The position numbers and the translations under genes are program-made. A stretch of 64,000 bases of DNA from Amphirosellinia nigrospora (lineage: Eukaryota; Ascomycota; Sordariomycetes; Xylariales; Xylariaceae), in NCBI GenBank assembly GCA_004123355.1, contig SCHM01000001.1:124001-188000 (forward strand), given 5' to 3'. Below, piece after piece: positions 35,630 to 47,994 of this stretch (its first letter is position 1; each line of letters opens with the position of its first letter). The notes beneath the pieces were generated by a model that did not search any database, was not told where the DNA came from, and saw nothing but the letters and a program-made list of their open reading frames with translations.

Positions 35630-35731
35630 GGCTCAGCCGGGATTCGAACCCGGGGCCTCCTGCATTCCCATGTACACAAAGATGGAAGGGCGCAACCCGA
35701 AGCAGGAATCATACCACTAGACCACTGAGCC
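35630..35731 (-). tRNA. tRNA-Pro (anticodon CGG) with 31 nt intron
   Basis: On the minus strand GGCTCAG at 35731-35725 pairs with CTGAGCC at 35637-35631 to form the acceptor stem. The A box (TGGTCTAGTGGTATGATT) and B box (GGTTCGAATCCCG) are canonical. The anticodon stem CCTGC (35706-35702) pairs with GCAGG (35663-35659); the loop reads TT-CGG-G, so the anticodon is CGG. An intron of 31 nt (35695-35665) sits one base after the anticodon, the usual place. Mature length is 71 nt, normal for fungal tRNA-Pro. Confidence 0.95.
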
Positions 35732-35884
35732 GATTATCGGAACTTAGATAAACATAAATCGCTGTAAGTTGCATTAATACACAATTTTGATCGAGGTTAA
35801 GCCGCCTGTACCGTATTTTGGACACTTGGAGGCCGGATATAGCTCTAGAGACCGTCTCTCGAAGCCCAAGTAGTGTTTTGATGT

Positions 35885-37452
35885 CTACAAGGCACCTAGA
35901 AAATGGTATGCAAATGTTCTATGCCAAAACTTCTCTCCTTGCGCTTCGTGCGCAACCTTGACCCAGGGAAAGGTGTGGAGTACATTGCTCACCTCGGACC
36001 AAGTACGGAGGCCCAAGTGGTTGGCGAGTGTCTTCAGATTCGCGACAAGCCAGGTTTCCTCACCCGTTATAAGCGAAGAGATCCTTCCCATGAGGAGTGC
36101 CCAGAAGATGACCGTTTGCCGGACCTGTCGTTTTCATAGATGGTCCGGGCCACCGCCGTGAATTGTTTTATAATTGGAGGAAATATTACTAGTTTGCGAT
36201 CGAGACCAAAGCAGAACGTGTTATGAAAGCCGACCATTGCTAGCCGCACCAAAATGTGGAAGTTGGCATCCGCCTCAGAGTCATGGCGAGGGCATTTGGC
36301 TTCAAGAAGCCGATAACCGATATACACGAGGGTGCTCTGGTAAGCTGCCGGGTCTAGCTTATCATGCCCTTGGTTTGCATGATTGAGGATATGGGAAAGG
36401 CGGAGAAAGTCAAGGACCACTTCACGTAGGCCTATACATACAGATTGGTACAGAGCCGATTCGAATAGTCTAGCCTCTTCGAGCTTACGAGGTTTTAGAT
36501 GATGCCATGAATTCACGAGGATGAGATGGCGAGGGACGTCGCCCGAAGAGAATTTGGGGTTGGAAGCACAATGCAGCGCGAGCTCGATGTCAGATCTCCG
36601 GGACCATGTCAGCACCCTACCGAGTCGATGTGTTCGTTTCGTAGGCTTAGACGTACCGAAATACTTTCTCGGCAATGATGAAGTTTCTCTTCGCAAGCTC
36701 GCTGACGCCGCCTCTCATTGCTACCATGCGCGCAACGCCATTGAGGTGAATCATGGCTTTCTGAGGATCGCCGTAGAGCCTGTCGTAGATGTTGATAGAC
36801 GCTACTACGGCTATCGTGGTATCCGATAATGGCTCACTGCTCGACAGTTTTTGATTTATGAGACGATATGCTTGAGACAAGTGATGTAACGCGAGTGGCG
36901 AGTGATACGAATCCCCCGTCAAAAAGGCGGCACATGCAGATGCCATGGCTATAGTACAGTGGAAATCTGCAATTGCCAATGAGCTCAAGGCGACTAGACA
37001 GATGGGAATCGATACCACGGCTTACAGGCTTCGTTATAAAACGTCAGCTGGAACCACAACCATTCCGTGATGCCAGTGAACCGGCAGAAATCGGGGGAGA
37101 CATGATGTCGAGAATGAAATTGGACACTCGCATAGCCATCAGTCATCTGTCAGTAAATAGACATGTCAGATAGCTTACGCTGTCGAAGATGAAGCTTGGC
37201 TTGCGGAGAAATGCTCGTGGAAGATGAGAGACTAGGATCATTTGCAACTTGGCGAGTGACTGCGAGTAGAGAAGTCCTGCCGGGTAGGCGTCCGTAGGTT
37301 ACGATAGGATTTCCCGTCGTTGGTCTGGACTGTTGCTCCTTTTCCTTCTTGGCCCTTGTTTTGCCATAGTTTTTCCCTTTCATGACATGACTTCGGATGG
37401 TCTTTCTCGCCTTGCTGTTGATGTTGGAATTATCGACGAAATGAAACGACAT
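35885..37452 (-). CDS. Fungal-specific transcription-factor-like protein (DUF3468 type)
   Basis: Resembles the large fungal family of regulators without a visible zinc cluster. Start ATG at 37452: MSFHFVDNSNINSKARKTIR, then HVMKGKNYGKTR, which matches the family N-terminus. Further blocks are EWLWFQLTFYNEA, AMASACAAFLTGDSYHS, LALHHLSQAYRLINQKL, LSDTTIAVVASINIYDR, MIHLNGVARMVAMRGG, SDIELALHCAS and TVIFWALLMGRISS, ending WLVANLKTLANHLGLR and HFLGAL. Introns lie at about 37186-37090 (short, unclear), 37026-36967 and 36660-36597. Near 36108 the frame shifts by one base between ENDRSG and RQTVIFW; this may be a lost base. No DNA-binding domain is seen, so a direct regulatory role is inferred from family only. 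Confidence 0.78.
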
Positions 37453-38941
37453 CTTGTCTCATATGACTGGGATTGAGGGAAATTGGAAAAAAAAAAAAAG
37501 GAAGGAAAAGGTTGAAAATTGAAAGCTGTTAGGTGGGTGAAGCTACTTTCTGGCGCGGGCCACAAATCCCACTGCGTGCGTGCTGCGGGTCGTCTTGAAA
37601 TTGAGTAGGCCGTTTACATCGTCGTTGGATAGTGTCTCGGGATTCATATGATCATTGCTAGATGTAAGGCTATACTTTCTACCTCTTGCTTAGGTACCTC
37701 AGTTATAACACGAGTGGGCATCTTTCAAGACATTCATTAATGTAGTTATAGAATGCATCATATCTAGCAAATTAGACACAACTAACCTATTCTCCTCTAT
37801 GTTGTTGATGATTGGAGATTTTTATTGAATCATACCTAATAGCGTAATATAATAAGTCTTGAATTCACTGAAGGAGCTGGAGGGCATGGAGGGGTTGCTG
37901 GTGGGATGTGGAACGGTGGGGTACCTAGGTAGGACTAGGCGAAGTACTATACTTCTGGCCAGCCATGATGCCAGATTCACCATCAGATTCACCATGGGCA
38001 GGCGCAACGACTACCTACCTAATGACACCCTGAAAGTCCCCAGCAAAAGAGGAAACCAGGTCCACTCCACTCATGGCCTCTTTTTTTTTCTTTCTTTTTG
38101 TCCTCTTCTGCGCACATTGTTTCCTGCCCAGCTTGAGCCAAGGTGCCCAAGACAACATGTCCCTACAATTTAATCAACGCTTGACAGCTGACAGCACTAG
38201 CACTCGCCGCAGCCGCATGTGCTCAGCACTGTACAACCAGATTGAGCCAACCGTTGAGCCACCTGGCAACATCTCTCTCACTCCCCTTTCCACTGTGTGC
38301 CTCGTGCCTCGCCAAGTATCACCTGCCTTGCGCAACTTGGTTTTATGGTGAGGTACCTAGGTAGGTACTTAGTAGGGTAGTAGAGTAGCTGTCCCCTACC
38401 TAAAGTATACAATTGTCACTTTAGCCTCATACCACTCATAACTCATACCTCACACCCGAGCTTGAATAGAATTCTCCCTTCTGCACTACTGTGCCTGCAC
38501 CCACCCTACCTCACCTCACCTCGCCTCGCCTCACCTCACCTCACCTTAGTCCACGCTGCTGCTGCTGGCGCTGGGGGGCCTATTGCCATATGACCGACCC
38601 TCTCGCTCTCTCCACCCACCTACCTATATCTTCATCTAGTCTAGACTGGCGCAACATCCGTTGACCTCGAGATCAGCGGCATCTCGACACGACATCTCGC
38701 CGTCTCGTCACCTACCGAAAACGCGCGGTTACTAAAGAGCGACCTGCCCTACGATCGATCACACTACCAGCATCATCGTCGTCATCATCCTCATTTACGC
38801 TCGCTTGCGGCGCCTCGCCGACTGCGAACAGTGCTCGGTTACGACGTTCGTTCTCGCATCCCGCTCCCCGGACTGCACATCTACCGCCCTGGCCAGCCGC
38901 CTCGCTAGCTCGGCGCGGCACCAGCCACCATCACCGCGCCC
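37453..38941. other. Divergent promoter interval with short repeats
   Basis: About 1.5 kb between the divergent regulator and ICE2 genes. It holds GTACCTAGGTAGG motifs at 37919-37934 and 38352-38372, a CCTCA/CCTCG pentanucleotide run at 38505-38546, CTG triplets at 38558-38568, and a T-run at 38082-38100. The last few hundred bases, rich in C and T, are the likely 5' leader of ICE2. No gene is supported. Confidence 0.55.
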
Positions 38942-40321
38942 ATGTGGTGGTTCTTTCGCATCGTCTCGAGCTCCGTCTTCCTCCTGACCATCGTCCTCTC
39001 CATACCTATCTCCTTCGATGTAGGCGGACGCGATACCGGCCTGGCCTACAGCCTTGCGCTGTTCGGCTTCTACTTCGTCTACAGCGCCGCCAAGCTTGCG
39101 ACGCCCGAACATTCACGCGTACGGTGGGCCTTGACCAAGGTGCTGCAGACTTCGCAGTGGGTTGTGGTGCCATCCCTCCTGATCTGGTCCCTCCACAACT
39201 TTGCCGTCGACGCGAGCAGCACCGACTGGGTGTCGAGGACCATCGGTGGGCTGGGCCACCGGAGGCATACCACCTGGACCGACTGGATCTTTGGGAACGG
39301 TGGTCTTGTCGAATCCGTCACCCTCGGCGCCTGGGACAAGACTTTGAGCTATTCTAGCCCCATCTTCCAATTAGCCGAGGGGTTCTGCACTCTGCTGGTG
39401 ATCCAGGCTGCGGGCCAGATATCCAGATGGCTTGCGAACAGAGGACGAAGCGATACGTGGGTCGTAAGTTCATCATTGCCCACTCACTCGGCCAGCTTCG
39501 GAATGATTGCGCTAATCGTGACCTGACAGCTCCTTCTCCTCATCTTCTCCGCCTCCATCATCGCGAGTGCTGTCTACTTCCTCTGGAGGGTGGCCCTCTT
39601 CCCTTCTATCGGCAACGTTGATGCGACCCTGATCGGCGTGACGGTCACATCTGCCGTGTTCTTGTGCGCCATCGGCATCGGTACCGGCCGTGGCAATCCG
39701 GTCGAGTCGTCGCTACTCTTCGCCTACGTCGTCCTCTGCGTCTACCAGATTTTTACGGATTACGTTCAGTCGCACGAGGCCCAGGCTGCTGCTCTTGAGC
39801 AGGCTGCCAATCAACCCGAATTCCTCCTCTGCCGCCCATCATCATGGCGAGCTATTCAACCTTCCTCCACCTGCTAGGTTCTCTACCATCTGCCGTCTAT
39901 TCGTCACTGAGTTTCCTTCATGCCGCTTTTCAAACCATCGCACCCTCGGTGATGATTTCTTTGATCTATCGAACAATCGTTTTCTACTGCGCGACCCGTA
40001 TCATACCCGCGGTACGGGAGTCGGGTGCTAGAGCACTTATGGAAGAGCCGTCATTAGATGATTCAGATGGGGCGAATCAACTACTTGGTGTCTTGTCCTG
40101 GTTCTCGCCGTCTATTCTCATTGCCGTCTATACCAGTCTGCTACTGCAGCACTTCTCTGCCAGCGACAATGAGGGCTGGACCCTACGCGATGGCGATGCC
40201 CGGAGGTAACACCTGGCGTTGGATTAATATCGCTGCAACCATGGGCCTATACGCCATTGAGCTGTATCTTGGAAGTGAAGATGCTGATGGTGGCATGGTT
40301 AGCCATTGGAAGTCCGATTGA
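38942..40321 (+). CDS. ice2: ICE2 family ER membrane protein
   Basis: ICE2 is a multi-pass ER protein that supports cortical ER shape and lipid supply in fungi. The start MWWFFRIVSSSVFLLTIVL followed by ISFDVGGRDTGLAYSLALFGFYF is diagnostic. One intron (39465-39530) joins SDTWV to LLLLIFSAS. Later blocks are VALFPSIGNVDATLIGVTVT, GRGNPVESSLLFAYVVL, PPLPPIIMASYSTFLHLL, MISLIYRTIVFYCATRIIP, SWFSPSILIAVYTSLLLQHF and the end WRWINIAATMGLYAIELYLG to HWKSD. About eight membrane segments. The frame shifts by one base near 39822 and again near 40205, both in short homopolymers; all family blocks are otherwise present in order, so I read this as one gene with base errors or recent breaks. Confidence 0.9.
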
Positions 40322-41467
40322 AGGATTGATCGAGGGCACTGACGCGAGGATACCATTATTGGGTGAATAGTTCTGCCGCCGGACTCTTCGGGGCCGCCAC
40401 GAAGAACAAAATGGGAGATTTGGGCTCACAGCACCTGGCGTTAAGGAGTAAGGGGGATTATACCATCGGTCTCACCGGTTTTGTTTGTCATATGACCAGT
40501 ACCAGTTCGATTCAGTGCGGCAGAAAGAGCATACGATACTCGGCTGACGCGGGGACGAGGGACTGCTAGTAAGAAGTATCAGATAAGCCATGGGCGTCTA
40601 GAACTCGTTGGATGAGAGTCGGAGTTGGTGATGTAGTCTGATAGCACTTCTAGGTAGTGAATGACGATAGAAGTAATATCAAGTCAAAGTGTCACCTGTA
40701 CGAACCCGGTGTGATGGTGTTAACCGTAAGCTCTAATCCCTATCCTACCCACCACCGGTTCCAGCCTAACCAAAACCATACCCTACGAGTCGAACACTAC
40801 GAGCAGCATCTAGCCAAACGTGACAGAAGTAGAGAAGGCGATTAGATATGGCGTTCCTGCTTCCATAACCGAGCTCGGCCGAAAGGCAAACACTGCTTAC
40901 GCAGATCCTCTGGGGCCAATGCCACCTCAGATAACCGGATCAACAAATAATATACGGACTTGACGGAGGTGAGGTCGGGTCAGAAGTCGGGTGAATGGGG
41001 TTCGGCGACAACAAACCTCGGCCAAGAACTTCGGAGCGCCACTGGCCCAGGATTTTGGACGAACCGGGGGGTCCTGTCGGATTCTGGGGATTAAGCGGAG
41101 CACCCATACTCGATATGTATAAGACAACAACACCAACAACGACAACGACAACAACGATCAACCCTCCCCCTGGAGCTCATCGTGTTCGAAATCGTAGCCC
41201 TGAGCTGGCCCTAACATACATCTCAAGTCAAACTGTGATTGTGCCAAAAAAAACCGTAAAAAAAAGTTACGCCTACTCCGTTCTCGAGAGGGAAAACAGG
41301 CAGTAAGCAGGCTTCTTCCTCCATCTGATCGGTAACACAGACCACCCTCTTCGTGTCTCTCCTCATTTCGCCCATACTCGATTAGAATTAGTTTATCTGA
41401 TCCCTTCTTCTATTGTCCTCATTAGAGCTATCTATACCTACCTCCTCATATCCCGATTCGGCCAAAA
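40322..41467. other. Intergenic interval with CAA-rich tract
   Basis: About 1.1 kb between ICE2 and the CoA ligase gene. A CAA/CGACAA microsatellite lies at 41125-41160. No protein family is recognised. The part after about 41300, with CT-rich sequence, is the probable leader of the next gene. Confidence 0.45.
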
Positions 41468-41870
41468 ATGACCAATTGCCTACAAGACGAAGTGCACTCG
41501 CACTCGGTCACGGACCCAGATGCTTTCTGGTCATCGCAGAGCTCTCTTCTACACTGGCACACGCCGCCGACATCAACCTTGACAAAAACGACGAAAAGGT
41601 TAAAGAACGGGATTGAGCACCCGCACTGGCGCTGGTTCGACGGTGGCGAGATATCGACGTGCTTCAACTGCGTCGATCGTCACGTCTTGGCGGGGAGCGG
41701 TGATGAGCCCGCCATTTATTGGGATAGTCCCGTCACCGGCGCGAAGCAGACACTCACATACGCGCAGCTCTTGGATGAGGTCGAGACTACGGCCGGTGCG
41801 TTAAGGGAAGAGAGCGTGCAGAGGGGCGATGTGGTGTTGGTCTACAGTACGTGTGATATACATACTCTTT

Positions 41871-41883
41871 CCCCCCCCCCCCC
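41871..41883 (+). repeat. 13-nt poly-C run in CoA ligase intron 1
   Basis: Thirteen C in a row inside the first intron (41847-41926). The flanking exon codons GTC TAC A and TG CCC ATG ATC join in frame across it. Confidence 0.9.
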
Positions 41884-42983
41884 GCTCATCACGATCCAAG
41901 CCCAAGCCAACTGACACTGGACCAAGTGCCCATGATCCCGGCGGCGCTCATCGGAATTCTAGCCGTCAACCGCCTAGGCGCAGTGCACGCCGTGGTATTC
42001 GGCGGCTTCGCGCCTGCGTCGCTGGCCCAGCGCATCCATGCGTCGCGCCCTGTCGCCATCCTCACCGCCTCATGCGGCATCGATGGGAACAAGCCACCGA
42101 TAGGATACAAGCCCTTCATACACGAAGCTATCCGGCTGTCGAGCCACAAACCAAGCCGCGTCATTGTCTGGCAGCGCGACGAGTTGAGATGGGATGTCAT
42201 CGACAAGCCGGCGGCGAGCGAAACTGGTTCAAGATGGTGCGCAGCTGCCGGCGAGGAACGTCAAGGCGGCGTGTGTCCCCGTGGGCGCAAACGAGGCATA
42301 TATATCATTTACACCAGGTAAGATAGAAGGAAGGAAGAAAGGGAGGGAGGGAGGGGGTCCCAGGACGTCCGGCGCGAGACATGGCAGCATGGCTGATTCA
42401 TTACACTCCTCAGTGGCACAACAGGTTCACCGAAAGGCGTGGTGCGCCCCGCCGGTGGCCATGCCGTCGGACTGCAGCTTTCCATACGCTACTTGTTTGG
42501 GATCCGCGGGCCGGGGGACGTCATCTTCACAGCCAGGTAAACAAGACACAGAAAAGTCCTTCCCATGAAAACGTTCCGGCTCGCAATTTCTGAACTGAAG
42601 ATAGCGATATTGGCTGGGTTGTCGACATTCATACATTCTCTACGCGCCGCTTCTCGCTGGCGCCGCGACGGTCCTCTTCGAGGGCAAGCCCGTCGGAACG
42701 CCGGATAGCTCTGCTTTCTGGCGGATTGTGCAGGAGTACAAGGTGAACACACTATTTACAGCGCCCAGTAAGCAGAATCATCAATGAAAAGTGGGACTTC
42801 TACGACAAAAAGCTAATCATGATGACGATGAAAAAAGCTGCTTTGAGAGCAATCAAGCGGGACGATGCGGGACAACCGACATCTCAAACAAATAGGGGAG
42901 CAAGGCGGCTGAGAAGCCTGAGGGCGTATTTTTAGCAGGCGAACGGTCCGAGCCTTCGATCGTCACCATGTATCAGCATCTCA

Positions 42984-43099
42984 GTAAGCCATTGGTCGGA
43001 GCATCGGCTTTCTTCTTTTGGGACAAGAGAATGCCTAGAAGCTCCTACGGCCTTCACAAATCAACTCTACATAGCGATCACTGACTTCGAGTGTTGTAG
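42984..43099 (+). repeat. Introner-like intron, copy E (short form)
   Basis: A 116 nt phase-1 intron (A|TA) in the CoA ligase gene. It starts GTAAGCCATTGGTCGGAGC, contains TTTTGGGACAAGAGAATG and CCTAGAAGCTCC, and ends CACTGACTTCGAGTGTTGTA plus G. It lacks about 30 nt of the central-left block present in the other copies, so it is a deletion form. Confidence 0.9.
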
Positions 43100-44253
43100 T
43101 AGAAAAATATGGGGCACCCGGCTTAGTCGTCGATAACTGGTGGTCGTCCGAGTCGGGGTCGCCTATTTCAGGCATCAGCCTAATGCCACAGTAAGTCTGC
43201 GTTTTGGGATTCGTTCGTTCTCCCGTCATCGACATGTCTTCACTCTCGCATATTCACGAGACCGTGAACTTGCTTACCCCAAAATGGCTCACGTCCTTGC
43301 CGTAAGCAGTCAATTTTAACATGTCCGTTTTCATAGAGCTGGCCAAAGCAGGACATCTCCCAAAGACATGGCAGGTTGCCACAGATCAAACCCGGGAGCG
43401 CTGGGAAGGCCATGCCGGGTTCGACGTTCGATGTGTAGGCGACGACGGCGTCGAATTGAAGCGTGGCAAGATGGGGAATATTGTTCTAGGTGTGCCTCTG
43501 GCTCCGACTGGATTCACGACGTTGTGGAATGATGAAGAGAGGTTTTACCAGACTATCTAAAGCGGTTTGACGGGAAGTGGATCGACACGGGCGGTAAGCA
43601 TCGCAAATTTAGATGCCGTGTATCATCATCATGAACCTGACTGTCAATATGTAGATGCTGGCATGATCGATTCAGAGGCCTACATTAGTATCATGAGCCG
43701 AAGCGATGACTTGATCAATACGGCAGGCCACCGACTGTCGACGGGTACGTCCATCTCAAGCAGGTATACCTCGTATCTTCGTGCATTGAACTTACGAGAC
43801 GCACAGGATCCATCGAACAGGCTATCACGACCCATCCATCGATAGCTGAGGCGAGCGTAGTCGGGATTCCGGATTCGCTGAAGGGGCAGCTCCCATTCGC
43901 CTTCATCACTCTCTTGGTCCCAGATCATCCGACGTCGGCGATACCTGACGCGCAACTCTTCGGCGAGATACAGCAGCGGGTGCGGACGCAGATCGGCGGC
44001 ATAGCAACCCTGGGCGGGATGATCCAGGGTAAGGGGATGATTCCAAAAACGCGGTCGGTCGGGAAAGACGCTACGTAGGGTGCTGAGGGAGCTCGTCGAG
44101 AACGCCGTGCATGAGGAATACGATAAGGAAGTCGAGTATCCAGCGACGATCGAGGACCCGTCCGTCATCAAGGTGGCGAGGGACAAGGTTGCGGAATACT
44201 TCCAGCACAGAGGGAGCGCGCATAAGGCCATCGAGGCCAGAGCGAAGTTGTAA

Positions 44254-45847
44254 GCTTGAAACCGTGTTGCTCCAAGTTCCAAGGGGGGAGGGGGAGGGGG
44301 CCGCTCTTCTTCCCCATAGGTTGATAATAACGTGCCTCGGGTTTCGAGAAGGCACATCGACCGGACAATAGCCACTCTCCTTCAGCCCGTCAGGCGTCAG
44401 AATATTCGAGTTTCGTGATAGGTTAGATTTAGAGGTGAGCGCGAGGTGAGCACAAGACGTAGGGCTCGGGCTTGGGCTCGGCACTCGTTGAATCTTATGC
44501 CTTATGCTGGAAACGGACCAGTAGCATAGCCTCAGCATTCGTGTACCCCGAGCAAGTCATTACACAAGAGATGCTGGCGTTACACATCTGCTTCCTGGAA
44601 CTTTAGGTAAACAAAGGCCGGGTGACTTACTAGTAAGTTTCGTAGAAGGAATACATCTAAGCCGACTCCCAGCTCCACCGTATCCTCTCACCGCCGCGCC
44701 GCCGCCGCCGCCTTGAAGTCATCCCAACACGCACCTCGAGCTCCAATTAGACGACAGCAACACAGGCCTACCCGTCTCACATTACCACAAACTCGGTGAA
44801 AAATGGCATGGCGTGGCGTCCGGCCACGCGGCCCCAACGAGCCATCGCTGACCAACGTCTGTGACATATTTCAGCCTCGCGTAGCCTACCTCGGCCGTTT
44901 GGAACCAGTCATAGAACCCCCGATATCATGAAACATCATGTTTACCCTACCGCAGACACGGTACAGCGAACCTCGACGAATGCGCGCGGCACGGCGTCCC
45001 GGCTGCATTCAGCCCTATGCCACGTTCACATTACACATTACATCTTATTGTGATCCATCCCTACGTACCCCGATCAGGTGATATCACCCTCACCTAGGCG
45101 GCCGGTTTCCGCCGAGATTTTGACATTACGTCGTTGACCACAACTCGGCAGCCGCCATTCGTGAAACTTATTATTAGCAATGGCAGTGTTGTCCAGGAAC
45201 AAGTTTCCTAACTGCAACTGCTATTTAAAGCCTTTTTGTTATGATTAGCCGGTCCTGGCACTCGGAGGCAGGTGTGAATACCTGGAGTGTCGCGTATCCA
45301 TGTTAGTAAAGGCGAATACGCCGAAATTAAATACTTGCCGCCGTAGAGAAATGCTTGAACCACCCGTAACAGTTTCCAATTCGTTCGTGTCTTAGCGAAA
45401 ACCCAGAACCGTGCCGCAAGAGTATTCAAGTAATCGAGCTTACACAAGAGTTGATACCTTCAACTGGCAAGCAACGTTTTGCTTCTCATGTAGCATTGTA
45501 ACACCAACAAGAGACTTATGATCCAACGGCCATGGTCTCGTGATGTATGTGGACCTAACGATCCTTCTTTCGAGGAAGGAGTGGAGTTAGGTCTTTATTC
45601 CCAGAGTCATCATGAGTTTGTGGCTTTTATTTGTCGACAATGAAGGTCATCGTCTCACTAAGGCAAGGCTTTCTATGATAGTTACGAAATCAACGAAACC
45701 GAGATTCGGTGCGGAGGTGAGACAAGCTCTGGAATATAAAATAGCTTTATGGCTCACACCATTAGCAATGTTCTCTGGATGGTAACTCATCAACTTGAAA
45801 ATTATCTTAACCTTATAAATAGAAACTCTAAGTCTTCGGCTAAAAAC
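44254..45847. other. Intergenic interval
   Basis: About 1.6 kb with a G-rich patch at 44280-44301 (GGGGGGAGGGGGAGGGGG) just after the CoA ligase stop and a CCG triplet run at 44694-44712. No gene is recognised. The end, with AAAAACATGGCC, is the leader of the ATP-grasp gene. Confidence 0.45.
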
Positions 45848-47994
45848 ATGGCCGATATACGCTCACCAAAACTATTCGTGGTAACGGGTAAGTGATAATA
45901 AGCTCCTAACTCAGTTTAATATTTATACATCAAAATCTGACTGACAATCTAAGATGGCGCTCGAGAAATCGATTTTGAGTGTAATTGGGCAAAATCCCAC
46001 CCTGCCATCATTCAATCTAGAGGGAGCACGCCCACACAGACAATCGACGTTTTCATTTCAGCAACTTCAGCGAGACCAGATATTTCCCCTCGACCAAATT
46101 CTGACGCCAATAAAGCGCATAAGGTGCAAGTTCAGCCAGGAGTTTTCGATTTCTTTGATAACTGTCTCCGTGTCGTAACTGTAACCCCGGGTCCTGGGGT
46201 TGCAACCGTTAGATTCGTGATCCCCAAGAAAGTGGCACAATCATCAGCTCCAATATCGTCTCTTCTCGTTTACGCGACGCATTTTGGGTGGAGGAAGCGA
46301 TTTCATTCGCTTCCCCGTCCAAGTCTTCACCTGCTCTCTTCTTAGACCTGACGGCGTCTCGCTCACTGATATTATTCGCGCCTCCGCCGGAGCAGTCTTA
46401 GTGAAACCAAGCACAACCCAACACCATCTAAGAGACAGCAACTTCCATCTTCCCCTGGAGGTGGAATCGGATTTTGAGAGGAAACTTTCCATCTCTTGGA
46501 TTTCAGCAAAGCCTATAACTCGCAAGCGCCTCGTTCTCGTCGGTAGCAGCAATCAGGACCCGGAAGGGGGTGTTGGACACAGTTCGCACGACACGCGGCG
46601 TAGCACTGGGCATTGACCTCGTTATTATTGACCGAGAAGACGGATGGTTGGCGAAAGGGAATTACTCATCGTGGTACGAGGCGCTTCTGCCAGCTCCTTC
46701 GTCTTGGTGGGCGGACCCGTCGGCGGACGAGCTCGTGAAGCTCGTGGAAGGTTATCAGGCCAAAAACAGGGGGTCGAAAATCGACGGCATCGCAACGTTC
46801 ATCGAAGCCTTGCAAGTCCCTGTCAGTGTTGCCGCTTCGCGACTCGACCTCCCACACGAAATACTTCGGCTTTTGAAAAGGCCACAAACAAGTATAAACT
46901 CGGGCTATTCCAGAACAGACCCGCGTTCCTCGCTCCAACACCACGGACGTGCTATCGCTTATCAGATCACCCCATAACCGGCTCACATTCCCACTGATTG
47001 TCAAGCCATGCTTCGGGCTCAACTCTGAAGGCGTCACACGCGTAAACGAAGAATCCGAGCTTCGGGAGGCCATAGAGGCAGCAAGGATGTCTGGGAGGAG
47101 TAAGAGTAATGTTGGAGACAAAGTGTTGGTGGAGAGGTATTGCGATGGTCCTGAAGTCGATGTCAACATGGTCTTTGTTGATGGAGAGATCGTGTTCAGC
47201 GAGGTCTGTGATGACTTTCCGAAGGGCGCTGATGTGAATAACGTCGGCAGGAATACTGACGATAGAATTGCGACTAAAAAGCTCACTCCAGATCAGCGCA
47301 GAAACTTCCAGGAGACCAATATGGTTTTCCCCTCCGCGCTACCTGATGATGAGCTCACAGCTTTGAAAAGTACCGTCGGAGGCACCTTGAAGGGTCTTGG
47401 GTTCAAAAATGGCGTCATGCATGTTGAGGCCCGTGTGGATCAGTCAAAGTGCAGCTACCAGTCTGTGAATGGTATTACAGACTTGCGACCTCGACAGCGG
47501 ATCACCTCAACTACTAAAGGAAACGATGCATCAGCCACAGCCATGCCCACCCTTGGATCATAGAAGTAAACCACGCCCACCGGATTATTTGCTTCTCAGA
47601 CTCCACTATCCGTATATGGGATCGACTACTGGGGAATCTCGCTGCTTCTAGGCGTAGGCGACAAGGCACGAGCAGTATCTTTATCGCAGCCCTTTTCAAA
47701 TGGGGCACAGAGCCACACAGTCCTTGTCATGATCCGCGCCGAATTTGACCCAGCTTGCGAGGGCATATTCGACTCTGACGATGTCTGCGCCGAATTATTG
47801 ACGCGCCGCCCGGAACTCAGAAAGCACCTCGGACGCTACGGTTGCTTGTTGAAGAGAGGTCAAAAAATCCCACATCGAAAGATGGCAAGAACACTTTCGT
47901 GGCGTATATAAATGTGTTTTCGAAGACATCGAGAAAGGAGGCACTGGATATTGCGAAGGAGGTGAGAGAAGAAGTGAGGTACAATATTCAATGA
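45848..47994 (+). pseudogene. ATP-grasp domain enzyme, frame-broken
   Basis: A fungal ATP-grasp ligase of the carnosine-synthase/biotin-carboxylase-like fold; substrate unknown. First exon MADIRSPKLFVVTG (ATG at 45848) and an intron at about 45891-45953. The N-terminal part includes VFDFFDNCLRVVTV and DGVSLTDIIRASAGAVLVKP. A pre-ATP-grasp segment reads KRLVLVG, TRGVALGIDLVIIDREDGWL and KIDGIATFIEA. The ATP-grasp core is FPLIVKPCFGLNSEGV, VLVERYCDGPEVDVNMVFVD, FSEVCDDFP and WIIEVN (metal site). The tail GIDYWGISLLLGVGDKARAV to REEVRYNIQ ends at 47994. These blocks lie in different frames, with changes near 46265, 46570, 46865, 46950, 47440-47500 and 47600. Not all can be introns, so the gene looks broken or the calls contain errors. 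Confidence 0.75.

Larger units (their letters stand above)
41468..44253 (+). pseudogene. Acetyl/propionyl-CoA-synthetase-like acyl-CoA ligase, frame-broken
   Basis: ANL-superfamily enzyme activating a short acid (acetate or propionate) to its CoA ester. Blocks: HPHWRWFDGGEISTCFNCVD, RHVLAGSGDEPAIYW, MPMIPAALIGILAVNRLGAV, HAVVFGGFAP, SCGIDGNKPPIGYKPF, VGANEA, YIIYTSGTTGSPKGVVRP (over an intron), SDIGWVV, HSYILYAPLLAGAATVLFEG, NTLFTAP, TALRAIKRDD, DNWWSSESGSPISGI, KRFDGKWIDTGD, MSRSDDLIN, the catalytic-Lys region KTRS-GKTLRRVLRE, and the end AIEARAKL. About seven introns, one of them introner-like (42984-43099). Frame changes are seen near 42230, 42295, 42626, 42935, 43555, and a 4 bp GGTC tandem duplication at 44056-44063 breaks the frame just before the catalytic lysine. 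Several breaks make function doubtful unless the base calls are wrong. Confidence 0.85.

Noticed and set aside
40995-41306. Open stretch with TTTPTTTTTT-like text as a secreted protein
   Set aside because: It arises from the CAA microsatellite on this strand; no signal peptide or domain.
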